Assembly (NCBI GenBank): GCA_023091665.1
Contig: JALJCQ010000025.1
Coordinates: 558,001-622,000 of the forward strand
Origin: Pythium myriotylum
Taxonomy: Eukaryota > Oomycota > Peronosporomycetes > Pythiales > Pythiaceae
Length of the DNA: 64,000 bases
Reading direction: 5' to 3'
Positions 45,001-56,410 of the stretch are shown here, piece by piece; the stretch's first letter is position 1; every line of letters starts with the position of its first letter. The translations under genes were made by a program, and so were the position numbers. The notes under the pieces were generated by a model. The model saw nothing but the letters and a program-made list of their open reading frames with translations, was not told the DNA's origin and did no database searches.

Positions 45001-47665
45001 TGACCAAATCCTACAGCGCTCTTCGCAGATCGTACAATACGAGCAGGAGGCCAAGTCTTCTTTTTCTAAAGCGAGTTTCGTGTCGGCGACAACGTCGGAC
45101 GATGTGGACATTGACGACCCCGACTTTTGGAAGAAGGCAGTTGGTCTCACGGAGCCGGACGAGCCGGAAGAAGACCTTCTCCCTCAGCAGCGTAAGCGAA
45201 CGCGTGTGGCTCGCTTCGGCGCCAACCAACCTGGTCTCGGCACGGATTCAGAATCGGAAGACGAACTCGACAAGAAGGAGCGTGAGGCTGAGCGTAAAGA
45301 GCGTGAACGGGAAGAGCGCGAGAAGGAGAAGGCTGAGGAGAAGCGAGAACCTCGTGACTGGACCCAGAACGGTCGTGACCGTCTGCAGCGTGCACTTATG
45401 CATTACGGCTTTGGTCGCTGGGAGATCATCCGCAGCCAGAGTGGTGGTAGTCGCAACGTGGACGAGGTCGAGCAGTTTGCTCGAGAATTCATCTATGCCT
45501 GCAGTCTCTCGTGTATGGAGCCGACGGCATCGTCGAAGGATGACTCACCGTTTGTGAAGTCGATGATTCGCACGGCGTTGATTGCGCATCGGGATGGCAT
45601 CGTCAATGAGGAAGAAATGTCACCAGTGCTGAAAGATGAAGATTTTGTTCTCAAGCTCAAGCAGGGTGGCGGTCGGCGAGTGCTCATTCGACTCGACATG
45701 TTGTGGCGTCTTCGTCGCCTTGTGTCAGCTGCGCTGGATCAGCTCGATCAAGAATATAAGGCCGCGCATCCTGAGGACGAGGAGATGAAGGACGATAGTG
45801 AAGGCAAGAAGGGAGCGCCGCCACCTGTCACGGCCGAGTTTGACGAACGAGTCGCGTATTACGGCGTGGACACCGTGAAGAACCGCATGGAGCTTGCCGA
45901 TGTTCGTGCTGAGCGGCCGTCGTGGACCCAGATCACCGACTGGTGGAATGAGGAGGCAGACCGAAGCCTGCTCATTGGCGTGTTCCTGCTCGGATACGGT
46001 CGTTGTGCTCAGATCCTCAGCGACGAGCGACTTCGCTTTGCAGAAATCGCTCAGGCCTATGACATCGCTCACGCTGCAGATAAGGCGGCGGACGCAGGCA
46101 GCGATGACAAGAAGACGGATAGCGAGACAGGATCAACCAAGACAGAGTCGGATGCCGAGCAAGATACGGTTGCCAAAAAAGAGAAGACTGAGAAGCCAGT
46201 CAAGGATGAGGGTGGGGAGTCATCGGCTGCCGATGGCGTCACTCCATCAGACGAGAAGAAGTTCAAGCAACCGGAGGTGCAGGCCATGAACCGATTGCTC
46301 TTCTGGCTGCTCTCGGCAGACGATGTCAAGCGCCAAAAGGAACTCGAAGTACAGAAGAAGGAGCGCACTACAGTCGAGCAGTTGCGTCAGTCGACGCTGG
46401 AGAGAAAACTCCGAGCTGCCTCGCTGCGTCGCGTGGAGCTCAAGGCCATGCAACTCGCTCAGATCGACATGCTGCGCCATATGACGATCGTCAACAATGC
46501 ACAGCAAATGCCGGATCCGGTCATTGGCTCCAAGATCAAGCCGAAGGACTGGACGAAGGAGGAGCGGCGCACGTTCTCATATCTGATTGCGCTGCACGGC
46601 GCCCCGCGTATCGACGCCAAGTCGACTATCTCGCTCGATCGCCACGGAAGCGAACAGTTCAATGTGCCGCCGTTTGCGTGGGAGACGGACAGCCTCTCTT
46701 GGATGAACATTGTCCAGTGGGGTCGTCTCAACAAGACAACCGAGATGGCCAAGCACTTCTTTGCCGAGCGATTCCTGCCCAAGTGCCGCGAGATCGCAGC
46801 GATGAAAGTGGATCCGCTGGGCTCAGACCAGCGCGCGACGGCACTTGCAGATCTTATCGGTATCGAGTTCGTCGATGCTCACGAAGGCGTTCTGGCTCAC
46901 GGCCTCAAGGCGCGTAACATCGCGTGGGTCACGCTGCGTCGCATCGAGCTTCTCCACGATGTGTGCGACATCCTCACGCACCGCAAGGCCGAGCTGATCG
47001 AGTTGCTTCGATCGGGCAGTCCTGACCTTGTGGACAAGATGCCTGTTTGGTGGTGCCCGTGGGTCCACGATCTCGGCGTATTCTACGGCATGGCTCGCTA
47101 CGGCATCTACGCGTGGGAACGGATCCTGCTCGACCGCCAGCTGCCTTTCCATCGTCGCGCGCGTGAGAATCATGTGCGCCAGGTCTTCCTTGATGGCACC
47201 GACGCCTTCGAAGCCGTGTACAAGGACCGCTTCGAATCGCCCGAGCAGGCTGAGGCATGGCTGCTGCACGTTGTGGACGATTTCCCATCGCTCGCGTTGC
47301 TCGAGCGGAAGGTACACGCCATCTGTGTGCTTTTGAACGCGCAGGACTCATCTTCGCTGTCGTCGTCGCGCATGGGTCGCTTCGGCGTGGACGTGACGCG
47401 CCTCGAAGAATTCACGTTTCCGACGCCTGGCAACGCGTTCGAGGTGGCGACCATGGTGCGCTTTACGGCCAAGGACCAGCTCTTGCGGAATCCGTTCCTG
47501 GAGCTGACAAACGGTGCAGGATTTGTAGCTAGTCCTGCTGTAGCCAACGGCGATGGCCACACCGATAGTGCAGTCTCAACCGAGCCAGACCAGGACGTTC
47601 CGATGCCAGACGCGACGACCGAGCCGTCACCGAAGCGTCACTCGATCCACATGCTCGTCTCATAA
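42089..47665 (+). CDS. CHD-type chromatin remodelling ATPase with PHD finger
   Basis: 1858 residues from the Met at 42089 (the frame opens at 41831, but upstream residues are low quality and overlap the EMG1 promoter). Order: PHD finger 8-58 (CLC...CxGGCNGWVHPRC...CPLC); RanBP2-type zinc finger 90-112 (WTCGACAF...CDKC); Lys/Glu-rich linker; first chromodomain near 270-300 (YFIKWKGFSYMHCSWE); a run of about 15 His near 313; second chromodomain near 372 (LRYLVKWRVLPYTDATWE); SNF2 ATPase with DEMGLGKT at about 472 and DEAH at 588; helicase C with FSQMVRVLDIIEDYL and RAHRIGQ near 874; SANT-like region from about 1090 (DWTQNGRDRLQRALMHYGFGRWEII). CHD proteins slide nucleosomes and read methylated histone tails. 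The PHD placement recalls CHD3/4, but a single N-terminal PHD plus RanBP2 finger is unusual. Intact and single copy. Confidence 0.93.
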   Translation: MAEVTSYCLCRQVEDSGIMIECIRGAGGCNGWVHPRCCGLELTPAELEAVEFYVCPLCERPDDDFSKTKGTLNTRLANKMALRMRRKTHWTCGACAFAENDKSAKECDKCGKPKKKKPKDASDEKDTKEKDSKEGKKKKEKKDKEGGGAGGAGAGAEEEAKRRSGREANKKRKNYKVPDSDDDLSDHEVKPKIKKLKQKKPKRDESEGSANDESDGEAEFQADWTASAAAAGGGGGAAATPAMVIEKIMSSRQRTLSAEDDAAKAGTTVVEYFIKWKGFSYMHCSWETPETLLEIDPGNKQRIKRFHEKHGHHHHHHHHHHHHHHRHHDEDPLDAENEMEYFNPEYLEIHRILAHRQDTPLPPDPGFPDAPPDDGLRYLVKWRVLPYTDATWERACDLKDDDAIAKYNQRCIVPPREDWEPLPRPSLRDYRKLDESPKFGADQALTLRAYQLEGLNWLMWNYYNERPSILADEMGLGKTIQTLSFLDSLRTNDKIRARGPFLVVAPLSLIAQWQSECDTWTIMNSVVYHGNTDARELIRDFEFYYLDAQNRPDKKKPFKFNILVTTYEVAIKDISILSKIRWRCLVVDEAHRLKNQSSRLVEQLRSLRRDHCVLLTGTPLQNKTEELWALLNFLDAKSFPSVSDFLDKFGDLHEAQQVADLHKMLKPYLLRRQKEDVEKSMPPKEETIIEVELTPVQKQWYRAIYERNTAFLSRGGNPNNVPNLMNVMMELRKCCNHPYLNNGVEERLIEGLTNDAQRHEMMVKCCGKMVLIDKLLPRLKEGGHKVLIFSQMVRVLDIIEDYLRYVGHLYERLDGNIRGNDRQAAVDRFVKPEYNRFVMLLSTKAGGLGLNLTAADTVIIFDSDWNPQNDLQAQARAHRIGQTNAVKIYRLITRKTYEMHMFHKASLKLGLDKAVLTHMRRENEEEKEGGTKKKSSKAQEAKEIDELLKRGAYDVFRDDDTAGEQFCAADIDQILQRSSQIVQYEQEAKSSFSKASFVSATTSDDVDIDDPDFWKKAVGLTEPDEPEEDLLPQQRKRTRVARFGANQPGLGTDSESEDELDKKEREAERKEREREEREKEKAEEKREPRDWTQNGRDRLQRALMHYGFGRWEIIRSQSGGSRNVDEVEQFAREFIYACSLSCMEPTASSKDDSPFVKSMIRTALIAHRDGIVNEEEMSPVLKDEDFVLKLKQGGGRRVLIRLDMLWRLRRLVSAALDQLDQEYKAAHPEDEEMKDDSEGKKGAPPPVTAEFDERVAYYGVDTVKNRMELADVRAERPSWTQITDWWNEEADRSLLIGVFLLGYGRCAQILSDERLRFAEIAQAYDIAHAADKAADAGSDDKKTDSETGSTKTESDAEQDTVAKKEKTEKPVKDEGGESSAADGVTPSDEKKFKQPEVQAMNRLLFWLLSADDVKRQKELEVQKKERTTVEQLRQSTLERKLRAASLRRVELKAMQLAQIDMLRHMTIVNNAQQMPDPVIGSKIKPKDWTKEERRTFSYLIALHGAPRIDAKSTISLDRHGSEQFNVPPFAWETDSLSWMNIVQWGRLNKTTEMAKHFFAERFLPKCREIAAMKVDPLGSDQRATALADLIGIEFVDAHEGVLAHGLKARNIAWVTLRRIELLHDVCDILTHRKAELIELLRSGSPDLVDKMPVWWCPWVHDLGVFYGMARYGIYAWERILLDRQLPFHRRARENHVRQVFLDGTDAFEAVYKDRFESPEQAEAWLLHVVDDFPSLALLERKVHAICVLLNAQDSSSLSSSRMGRFGVDVTRLEEFTFPTPGNAFEVATMVRFTAKDQLLRNPFLELTNGAGFVASPAVANGDGHTDSAVSTEPDQDVPMPDATTEPSPKRHSIHMLVS

Positions 47666-47727
47666 GCAGGATACTCTTGTCGTAAGTCTTTCTCTACAAT
47701 ATATGAACCGGGTTAGCTGACGTGGTA

Positions 47728-50700
47728 CTAGGCTTGCTTGGCGTGGACAAATGCGCCAGTCTTGCGGCGGCCCGCTGGGTCCTCTTCTGAGTTTTTGCGT
47801 GAGCGGCGGCGTTCGGCCTTCGCGAGCAACCGCCGCCGCCGGATCTTCTTTCGGATGTAGTACCACGCGATGAGCACGATCACGCTCGCGACTGACAGTA
47901 GCGCAATCATCGAGACAGTGTAGCGACGATAAAGCGAAGGCACGTAGATCTGCAGGTGACACGATACGAAGTTGCCGTGCGCGTCTTCTAGTCCCTGGAA
48001 ACCGTCGACACACCTGCGCGTACCATAGACGTAGCCGTCCGGGATTGATCGGTGGAACGGGTCTTGCCATGGCTTCTCGCAGAAATCACCCGTCTCCTTG
48101 CATAAGTCTGGGTCGTACTTTTGCCGACAGAGACACGTGCATTTGCCTGGTAGCGTGCAGTTGCCCTGGCCAATAAGAGCTCCATTGATGACCTCTTTGC
48201 CCCAGCGTCCACCGTTCGTGCCACAAGGGTCTGCCATGAAGTTCAGCACTTTTTGATCATCAACTGTGAAGAGCTGCTTGCGCACAGTGGAGTTGACCGC
48301 GTCGAGTCGACAGATGGGCTGACTGCAGTCAAATCCCTCCCAGCCGTCCGCGCACTGGCAGACGTCTGGAGCGACGCAAAGCCCGCCATTCTTGCAGCGA
48401 TAACAGCCGTCCACACCAGCAACACCGTCAACACCGCACAGTGGGTCAAAAACTCCCTGGATGCACATGGGGATCGCGCAGTCGGCCCCGGTGAAGCCCG
48501 TCAGACCTCTTGGTGCCGTTGGATGCTTCTCGTACAGCCTCGACTCGACCGTGATACAGCGGCACTGGTCCTTGTCAACACAAACCCCGTCATTGAGGCA
48601 TCCTGTGACCACTGAACCATTTGCCTGAAGGAAGCGACAGATCGGACGGTTGCAGTCGATGCCTTGGTAGCCGTCACCACACGAACATGTATCTGGCGCT
48701 ACACATGAACCTTTGTTGAAGCACATGAATACACCTTCACCGGGCGTAGAAACTCCGTACGCCCACGTATCATTATCGACCTTGGAGATATTGACGTAGT
48801 TGATGCGCGTATACCGCCCGCGCGTATAATCGCCTTCCTCCCAGACTAGGTTCCCACACAAAAAGCCATCTGATGTACGCCGGACATTGAGTGAGTCATT
48901 ATAGTTACGTAGATTGCGGATCTTCATGGCGTCTGTTGCAACGTTTGTCGGGTTGGGCCGTGGGTTCCCCACTGAGCATCCGCTCTGAAACGAGTGGCCA
49001 TCATTCGAAATGACCTCTTGATCATACTGAGGGCAACGATAAGTGGTGCAAGTCAATTTTCCATCTTTACCGTGGCCACGGAGCGAAAGGAAGCCATCAT
49101 TGTCGCGCTGAGTGTTGAGCACGAACATTTCAGCCTGGACGCAGATAGGCGTGTTACAGTCGTAACCTGTGTAGCCCGTGAGTTGTGCCTGACCCTCTGG
49201 TGTCTTGAAGACGGGTTCACCGCCGTCTTCGCGACCGTCTCGCCATTTGGATCCCCACTGCACGCACCGGCAAGTGTCCGGTGCCACGCACTTGCCCCCA
49301 TTTCGACATTCTTGAGCACACATCGGAATCGAGCAATCTCTTCCTGTCCAGCCGATCTCACACGTACATCGGTTCGGTAAGGTACAGTTACCAGAGTGGA
49401 GACAAGGTTGTTCACAGACTGGAACGGAGCAGTCGGGGCCTTTCCAGCCAGCGGCGCAACGGCATGTATCTGGCGCAACACAGGTACCATTGTTGTAGCA
49501 CCCTCGAAGCACTTGGTCCACGCAACCTCCGGTAACTGACTGATTCCAGAAGCCCAGGCGCGTGGCGTTAGCGATCGAATATGTAACCTGGGGGCGATAC
49601 GAAGCGTCTGTATCGGACACGGGCACAATTTTGGAGGTGAGGAGATCAGGCATCGGTGAGCGTTCACACATCCGTTCGAACTGGACAAGACACTTGCCCT
49701 TCTGCCACTTCGTGCCGGCCGTGCGCTGCCAGGTCCCTCCGCGCTTCCAACCTTGGCGAGTATTGTCGAGAAGAGGCTGACTTAGGACATAAAGTGGCGG
49801 CCAGAACATTCCTTCCCAGTACGTATGGTAGTAACCATCGAGTTGCTGAGTCTTGTCCATGTATCCTGAAAAATAGTTTGGGTGTTCGAAGTAGTACGAG
49901 GGCGACGCGTACGGACCAAGGGTGGTGGGCTTCTCCCACTGCGTGATGCTGCGACTCGAGCAAGCGTAACCACCTTGGTTGCCAGTCGTTTGTCGGTACA
50001 CGACGCCGCCTCGGATCTTCATCGTAGTCGTCACGGATTCATATGTGATTGTCTCGACCGTGTCGGCGTACTGCGGATTTGAGGTTGGCTGACGCGGGTC
50101 TTTGGACTCGGGGGGATCCGCTGCAAAGTATGTTAGCTGCGAGGGTGTGTAGTATCCTTGGCTACACACGGGCGTGCGGCAGTCGAATCCAATCCAGCCA
50201 GGTGCGCACTGACACACTCCAGGCGCCAGACAGTTGCCTCCATTCGCACACGCGTAGACACCTTGAACAACGTTTCTCTTCTCTACAAGCGCCACTTGGC
50301 GGTCGCTTGCATGATTGAACGGCGGCAGAAACCCGATCTCTGGAGCAATGAGACCTCGCCAAGGAGCGCCGGTGGCATTCCATCCAAAAGGAAGCTTTGG
50401 TGAGAAGCGATAGTACCCACTAGTCTCGTTTTTCTCGTCGAGGTACTGGAACGGTGATAGTGCCGTATCACCCAACTCAATCAGAAGGCAGCCCTTTGCG
50501 AGCGTCGTAATTGGGTCAAGGGTCGGATTCAGAACCCTCCCAGTGCGCTTGCGTCCTGAAGGACCGAACGAGACGCCGACAACCGGACTGTCCCGTCGGT
50601 ATAGACAGTCAAATTCGCTTGTTTCGTCGCACCATGTCGATAACCCACATGGTACGTAATTCTCGAACGAAAAAGGTCTCCAAAGTGCGTTAAGGAAGCC

Positions 50701-53700
50701 GCTTGGGTGCGGCACGAAGACTCCCTGAGGACATATTGGCATGCTGCAGTCGTGGCCGCTCCAACCGGCGGCACAGAGACACGAGTTTGGCGCGATGCAC
50801 GAACCGCCATTCTTGCACGGCTGTGAGCATACAGGCACGCGACAGTCGACACCGCTCCATTCATCGGGACAGCTGCATGTGCTGGGGGCTGTGCAGTTAC
50901 CACCATTACCGCACGTTTGGGAGCAAACTGGCGTCGTGCAGTTAGCATCAAACCACCCTGATGAACACGCGCAAGTATCAGGTGCTGAGCATATGCCGCC
51001 ATTGGCGCACTTTTGAACACAGAGCGGCGTCGTACACGACGGGACCCCCGTATAACCTGGAATACAAGCGCAAGTATCTGGGGCGACACATAGCTGACGG
51101 CTAGAGCACGATACTTTGCAAACTGGAATAGAGCAGTCATCGCCAGACCAGCCTGGTGGACATGAGCATGCATCTGGAGCCACGCATGTACCTCCGTTCT
51201 CGCAAATCTTGGAGCACGTCGCAGTCACACGCCGAATGCGGTGGTTCCATGTGTCAGCAATGACGAGCTGGTTGGTACGTGACGGTGTTTGCTGCGAGTA
51301 AATTTCGATGCCATGTGGGCCGTTCAAGCGGGCTGCTAGTGGAGGCATGGCGTCAGCAAAGCCGCAGCCACTCTTGAGCTGCGCCGACGGCGCGCCGGCA
51401 ATTGTTTGTACTTCAACCTGGGCTAATGGGTATTGTCTGATGCTAAAAAGTCGTGCTGTGTTCATGGCCTGTGAGGACATGTTGAGCGACGTGACCCCGT
51501 GTGCTGTTGACCCTGTAGAGACCAGGGGGTTTGAAGAGTTGGCACCTCGTTCAAGCATGAGCTCAACTAGTCCACCACCCACATCTGTAATTGCTCCAGC
51601 GTGAATAGCAGCAGCACAGATTGATGATTCGTCCGTGTAAAGCGCTGATCCATAGACGACATTGGCTATCGCAGCACATCCTGCCGGACATTTGATCTTC
51701 ACGGTCGTACCATCTTCAAGATCTTCCTTTGCACCAGGGATCACGTTCAAAGTTGCTTTATCGCGAGCCGCAAGCGCTAATGTACCTAAATCAAATGCAT
51801 CGATTGGTGGTGTTCCCGTACAGTCTTTGATTTGGCGACCTAGGAGCGTCGAACCATCGAGCGAGTCGCTAACCCCACGCTGCTTGTAGTTATAATAGAT
51901 ATTGTTGGTCGAAGGCGATCCTCGCAAGAAAAGCTCGTCTACTGGCGGTTCATAAGATGAACAACCACTTGGTAGCAACACTTCAGTGAGTCGTGTAGCG
52001 CACCCCACCTGGCGAGCGACCTGTGATGCCGTTGAGATCTGACGAACTTTACATGAGATCGGGCTGACAACGTAGACGCGGCCGTCTGAGCTCACAGTCA
52101 CACCAGCAGGGGCACGGAATGTGGCTTCATCACCAGAGCCGTCGATGTTGCTTGGAACGCTTGATCCAGCGAGCGTGACAACGCGGTTCTTCGAAGTGAT
52201 GCCTTCAAAAATCGACGTCGCACCATCATAGTTGATTCGGCGGATACGATGACCGTCAGCGACCACGACAGTTGATTGCAATCCGATCGCGACATCGCGG
52301 GGGCTATTAAATTGTGCGTACGTGAGATTGCCGTCGCGAAAACCCGCGACACCTTTGAGGCAAGGTGTAACGCAACCTGGTGTGTCAACGTCGTTGCTGG
52401 GCTCGACGTTGCCAGCGAGCGTGTTTGTTGTACCATTGTTCCTTTTCACGAGGGAGAAACAAACACATCAGATCAGTGTGCTCTATCCGAATTTTGCATC
52501 CCTCCACGTACTCAATGCGGCGGATAAGATGATTACCTGTATCGGCGACGAAAACTACTCCATTCAGGTCCACAGCAATGCCCATCGGCGAGTCAAAGCG
52601 CGAGCTCGCGGCGTCGCCGTCCGCGAGTCCAGCATGAGGTACGGCAGGAGATCTGGCTAAGATCGCACTTTCGACACCGTTCCCACAAAGCCCAGCAAAG
52701 CAAGACACAACGCCGTCGGCGATCTTGCGGATACGATGGTTGCCTGTGTCGGACACAAACACTGCCATCTTGCTAGTGTTGGCTGGGTCCTCGAACACAG
52801 CGAGACCCATAGGAAACGAGAACCGCGCAGTGGCAGCAATACCATCCTTATAGCCCTCCACACCATCACCTGCAAGTGTCGTGACTGTTTTTGTAATCGG
52901 ATCTATACGTCGGATGCTGTGGTTGTCTGTGTCGGCAACGTATACAACGCCTTTCGAGTCGACTGCCACGTCCTGTGGACCATTGAACTGGGCCGTGGCC
53001 AACGGTCCGTCGAGATAACCGTTCACACCCGAGCCTGCGAGTGTTGTCACCTGGCCTTGCGGCTTGCCGTCACCTGAGAATGTGGTCGGGAAGCTCCATA
53101 TATCTGACGCGTCGGCATCACCGTTCGGAAGCTTGGTTGCGTCTCCTCTCTGCGGGTGCACGCTCGACCGGATCGTCCCGGACGAGCCTGCAGCACCCCA
53201 GCAGCGCACAACGCACTTGCTGTAGTCTGCTGCATACGGAGAGATGCAGTCTCCTCCGGAAATGAAAACACAAACACCCGAGACAGATGGGTTTCCGTAG
53301 TCGTACCTGTGCGATCCATTCACAGCCCACGGCACGTCGGTCACTGTCGGGATGTTCGCGGGCAGCTGAGCCCAGTCGACTCCTTGTATCTGGTATGCGC
53401 ACGTGGAAGACGCGTTGACGCCACACGCAATGTCCTCGCAGCGATGGCACTTGCTCTCGACGCCGAGCACGCCGCACGTGTGGCGCATGTCCTGCGCGTT
53501 CGAGTTGACGCGGCCCTTGCGCTCGAGCGTCTGCCCCGCGCTCTTCTGGTACGCGAAGGGCCAGCGTGGAGCCTCTACGCTCGTGCACCAGGGCTGCGAG
53601 GTCCACGGCCGGCGAATGACCATGGCGTCGGCGACTAGAGGCATGGAGGCGACGAGGAGCCACAGCGAAATTGACACAGCGCATGCTGTAGAGATCCGTC

Positions 53701-53830
53701 GGAAGCGATTCCGCCACGTACAGAGAGAGGAGATCGCGGCGCATGCGATGAAGGCGGAGGAGGCGGTTGAAGAGCAGTGGTTGGTGCGTAGCGACGCCGC
53801 GCGAGGCGCACGTTTCCCTTGGTGCGTCAT
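47728..53830 (-). CDS. Large NHL-repeat/EGF-like single-pass membrane protein
   Basis: Exons 52512-53830 and 47728-52441 with a 70-base intron (GTACGT...GAAAAG) give about 2010 residues. An N-terminal signal or anchor (AVSISLWLLVASMPLVADA) is followed by a Cys-rich start, then NHL-type beta-propeller repeats (TTLAGSGVNGYLDGPLATAQF, GPQDVAVDSKGVVYVADTDNHSIRRID, repeated about four times and continuing across the intron), then about a dozen EGF-like modules of one style (CxNGGxCVAPDxCxCxxGWxGxDCSxPxC), some separated by long inserts. Near the C-terminus is one TM (MIALLSVASVIVLIAWYYI) and a short very basic tail. Likely a cell-surface adhesion or receptor-like protein with a large ectodomain. 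The Met at 53977 is an alternative start. It converges with the CHD gene, 62 bases apart. Confidence 0.88.
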
Positions 53831-54127
53831 GGAGACATGTCGGCGAATCCTTTTGAAGAGACGCGGGGATGATACGGCCGTACTGTAAGCTATCTTATAA
53901 AGTACGAATACGAAGTCTATTGCTTCAGAGAGAATTGGTACTGTACTGTAAAGCATGGATGAAGTACGATTTGTCAACTTTCACTAAACCTATTGATATA
54001 GACTCACAAAAGGAATGATGGTAATATATAGCTGAGATTGACCATCATTCCCAATGTGGATTACTCTGGCGCAGCGCATGAGCAGCTCTGATAATCCACC
54101 ATGCACGCGATGTGCGAACGCGGTCAG
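53831..54127. other. Divergent intergenic region
   Basis: AT-rich, unlike the flanking coding DNA. It separates the divergent NHL/EGF and ankyrin genes and presumably holds both promoters. Confidence 0.5.
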
Positions 54128-54149
54128 CGCACTCACTTCCCGAATCTTC
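54128..54149 (+). promoter_or_regulatory. Inr-like element of ankyrin gene
   Basis: GCACTCACTTCCCGAATCTTC, an initiator-like sequence immediately before the ATG at 54160. It argues against the upstream in-frame Met at 54112. Confidence 0.45.
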
Positions 54150-54159
54150 TTCCTGTGCC

Positions 54160-55827
54160 ATGACGCTCTCGACCAAACGCACCCGCCGCGTCTCGCTCGC
54201 ACCAGACTCGACGGCGCTGTACACAGGACTGCGTGTCGTGCTGCGCGAGCGCGAGGACGTCGCCGCGCTTCCCCACGTCGTCGCCTCGCTCGCCGAGCTG
54301 CTCGACACGACCGCTCACTGGACCGTCGAGGCGGCTGCCGAGCGCGGGCTCGTAGCGCTGCTCGACTTCCTCGCTGCCAAGGCCGCGACGCAGCGACCCG
54401 CGCAGCTCCAGTTCGACATTGGCGAGGCCACGACTCGTGCTGCCGGCGGTGGCCATATCCGCGCGATTGAGTGGCTGCTGCGCTATCGGCCAAATGGCCA
54501 TGTGCCCGTGACTGCGATGGCGGCTGCAGCTGAGAACGGACACCTCGAGGTCGTCAAGTGGCTCCATGACAACCGAGACGAAGGTTGCACGACCGCAGCG
54601 ATGGATATGGCTGCGACGAACGGCCACTTGGAAGTGGTCAAGTGGCTCCACGAGAACCGTTCTGAAGGCTGCACGATTGCGGCAATGAACGGCGCGGCCG
54701 GATCGGGCCACATGGACGTCGTCTTGTTTCTCCACGAGAACCGCACAGAAGGCTGCACGGCTCACGCAATGGTCAACGCCGCTGGCGGCGGTCACCTCGA
54801 GGTCGTCCAATGGCTCCATGAGAACCGCACGGAAGGAGCGACGATGCGCGCAATGGATCTAGCTGCGACCAACGGCCATTTAGAAGTTGTCAAGTGGCTC
54901 CACGAGAACCGCCTCGAAGGCTGTTCTGCTGGTGCGATGAACGGCGCAGCAGATCAAGGTCATTTGGAAGTACTGCAGTGGCTGCTTCGTAACCGCTCGG
55001 AGCGATGTACGGACCACACGGTCTGGCGCGTTGCAGCACGCGGTCATCTCCACATCATGAAATTTCTGCTAGCCAACTTTGAGCGTTTCTTCACGACAAC
55101 TACGATTGCACCGATGGGGGAGGCTATTTCCCACGGCCGCCTGGAGATCGTCAAGTGGCTCCACGAGAACCGACCACAAGACCCGGTCGCACGGGACGAA
55201 ATTGACCGCGCGGCCGGGAGAGGACACCTAGACGTGGTTAAGTGGCTCCACGAAAACCGCTGTCGTAATGGCGGATGCACTCCGCGTGCGATGGACTTGG
55301 CAGCGAGCAGTGGTCACTTGGAGATCGTCAAGTGGCTCCACGAGAACCGCACAGAAGGTTGCACGACTGACGCGATGGATCTCGCGGCCAAGAACGGTCA
55401 CCTCGATGTGCTCCGTTTTCTCAATTCGAATCGCCACGAAGGGTGCACGACGAAAGCGATGGACAACGCAGCGCAAAGCGGAAACTTCCAGATTGTTCGA
55501 TGGCTCCACGAACACCGAGTGGGTTGTTGCACGACGGCGGCGATGGACGCAGCAGCCCGCCTTGGCCACGTGGAAATGCTCCATTTCCTTGGAACTCAAC
55601 GCATGGAAGGGTGCACTCCACAGGCGATGGAATACGCGGTCTCCGGAAACCACCTTCGCATCGTCAAGTGGCTCTTGCGTTACCGACCCGAGCAATTTGC
55701 CACGACAAAGGCAATCGAAGCGGCTCGCGACATCGCAAGACGCCGCCGACGCAGCGCCATGGAGACGTGGCTGGCAAAAAGGCTCGAGATCGTGCGATCC
55801 AGCAAAGACGAGCAAGAAGTGGAATGA
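54160..55827 (+). CDS. Ankyrin-repeat protein
   Basis: 555 residues from MTLSTKRTRR. After about 90 residues of helical N-terminal region come some 13 ankyrin repeats of very regular form, GHLEVVKWLHENRxEGCTxxAMDxAAxN, to near residue 520, then a basic helical C-terminus (AARDIARRRRRSAMETWLAKRLE). Repeats with VKWLHENR and EGCT are a hallmark of large oomycete and other microbial-eukaryote ankyrin families. No other domain is seen. Predicted cytosolic or nuclear binding protein; partner unknown. It sits at the right edge of the single-copy core, about 90 bases before the IR3 right arm. Confidence 0.9.
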   Translation: MTLSTKRTRRVSLAPDSTALYTGLRVVLREREDVAALPHVVASLAELLDTTAHWTVEAAAERGLVALLDFLAAKAATQRPAQLQFDIGEATTRAAGGGHIRAIEWLLRYRPNGHVPVTAMAAAAENGHLEVVKWLHDNRDEGCTTAAMDMAATNGHLEVVKWLHENRSEGCTIAAMNGAAGSGHMDVVLFLHENRTEGCTAHAMVNAAGGGHLEVVQWLHENRTEGATMRAMDLAATNGHLEVVKWLHENRLEGCSAGAMNGAADQGHLEVLQWLLRNRSERCTDHTVWRVAARGHLHIMKFLLANFERFFTTTTIAPMGEAISHGRLEIVKWLHENRPQDPVARDEIDRAAGRGHLDVVKWLHENRCRNGGCTPRAMDLAASSGHLEIVKWLHENRTEGCTTDAMDLAAKNGHLDVLRFLNSNRHEGCTTKAMDNAAQSGNFQIVRWLHEHRVGCCTTAAMDAAARLGHVEMLHFLGTQRMEGCTPQAMEYAVSGNHLRIVKWLLRYRPEQFATTKAIEAARDIARRRRRSAMETWLAKRLEIVRSSKDEQEVE

Positions 55828-55916
55828 CGGATAGGAGGTTTACTCGTCATAAATTTCATGAAGATGCTATCGTTTGGTGTTGGAGCTGAATCTCTACAAG
55901 CTCAAGCTCTCATGTC

Positions 55917-56410
55917 GCACACGTAAAAGGCAGACCAGCATACCCGAAGATTGCTGATGTGCTGGCGGAAAGGATGTCTGTGTTAGTGGAAAGGCTGCGC
56001 TCGGAAAGAGGACACGCAAAGGCAGCGACTGCCCGGCTCTTGGCTACCGTACAAGGCAGACCCGAAATAAGCTGTGCCGCGTTAGGTGGAAATTTAGGAC
56101 GAGCTTCATGGCTACTGGCGCGGAAAGTCAGCAAGTATACGCTGCGGACGCGTTGTGGGAACTGATCAATGAGGATTTTCCCAAACGCGCTCGTATCCTC
56201 CAATGCCTTGTTCAGGCCGTGGAGAATGGATCGGAGACTGTCAAAGAAGTTGTTCTGGACGCATTGGGCGATTTCGTTGCGCGAAGTGCTCAGAATCGCG
56301 ACGTAGCCTTAGATGCAGGCGCATTGAAGCCAGTCACGAAGCTGGCGCACGCAAGTCCGACGAGTCTCCAGACGAGAGCAGACATCGTACTGCATTCTCT
56401 CACCCGGTAG
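55917..56410 (+). pseudogene. Decayed 3' end of ARM copy 4
   Basis: Matches the last 160 or so residues of the gene at 36239-39220: SVLVERLRSERGHAKAATA, a frame break near 56090, then MATGAESQQVYAADALWELI and FPKRARILQCLVQAVENGSETVKEVV through to HSLTR and the stop. Several substitutions and at least one frameshift; no promoter or N-terminus. Confidence 0.9.
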
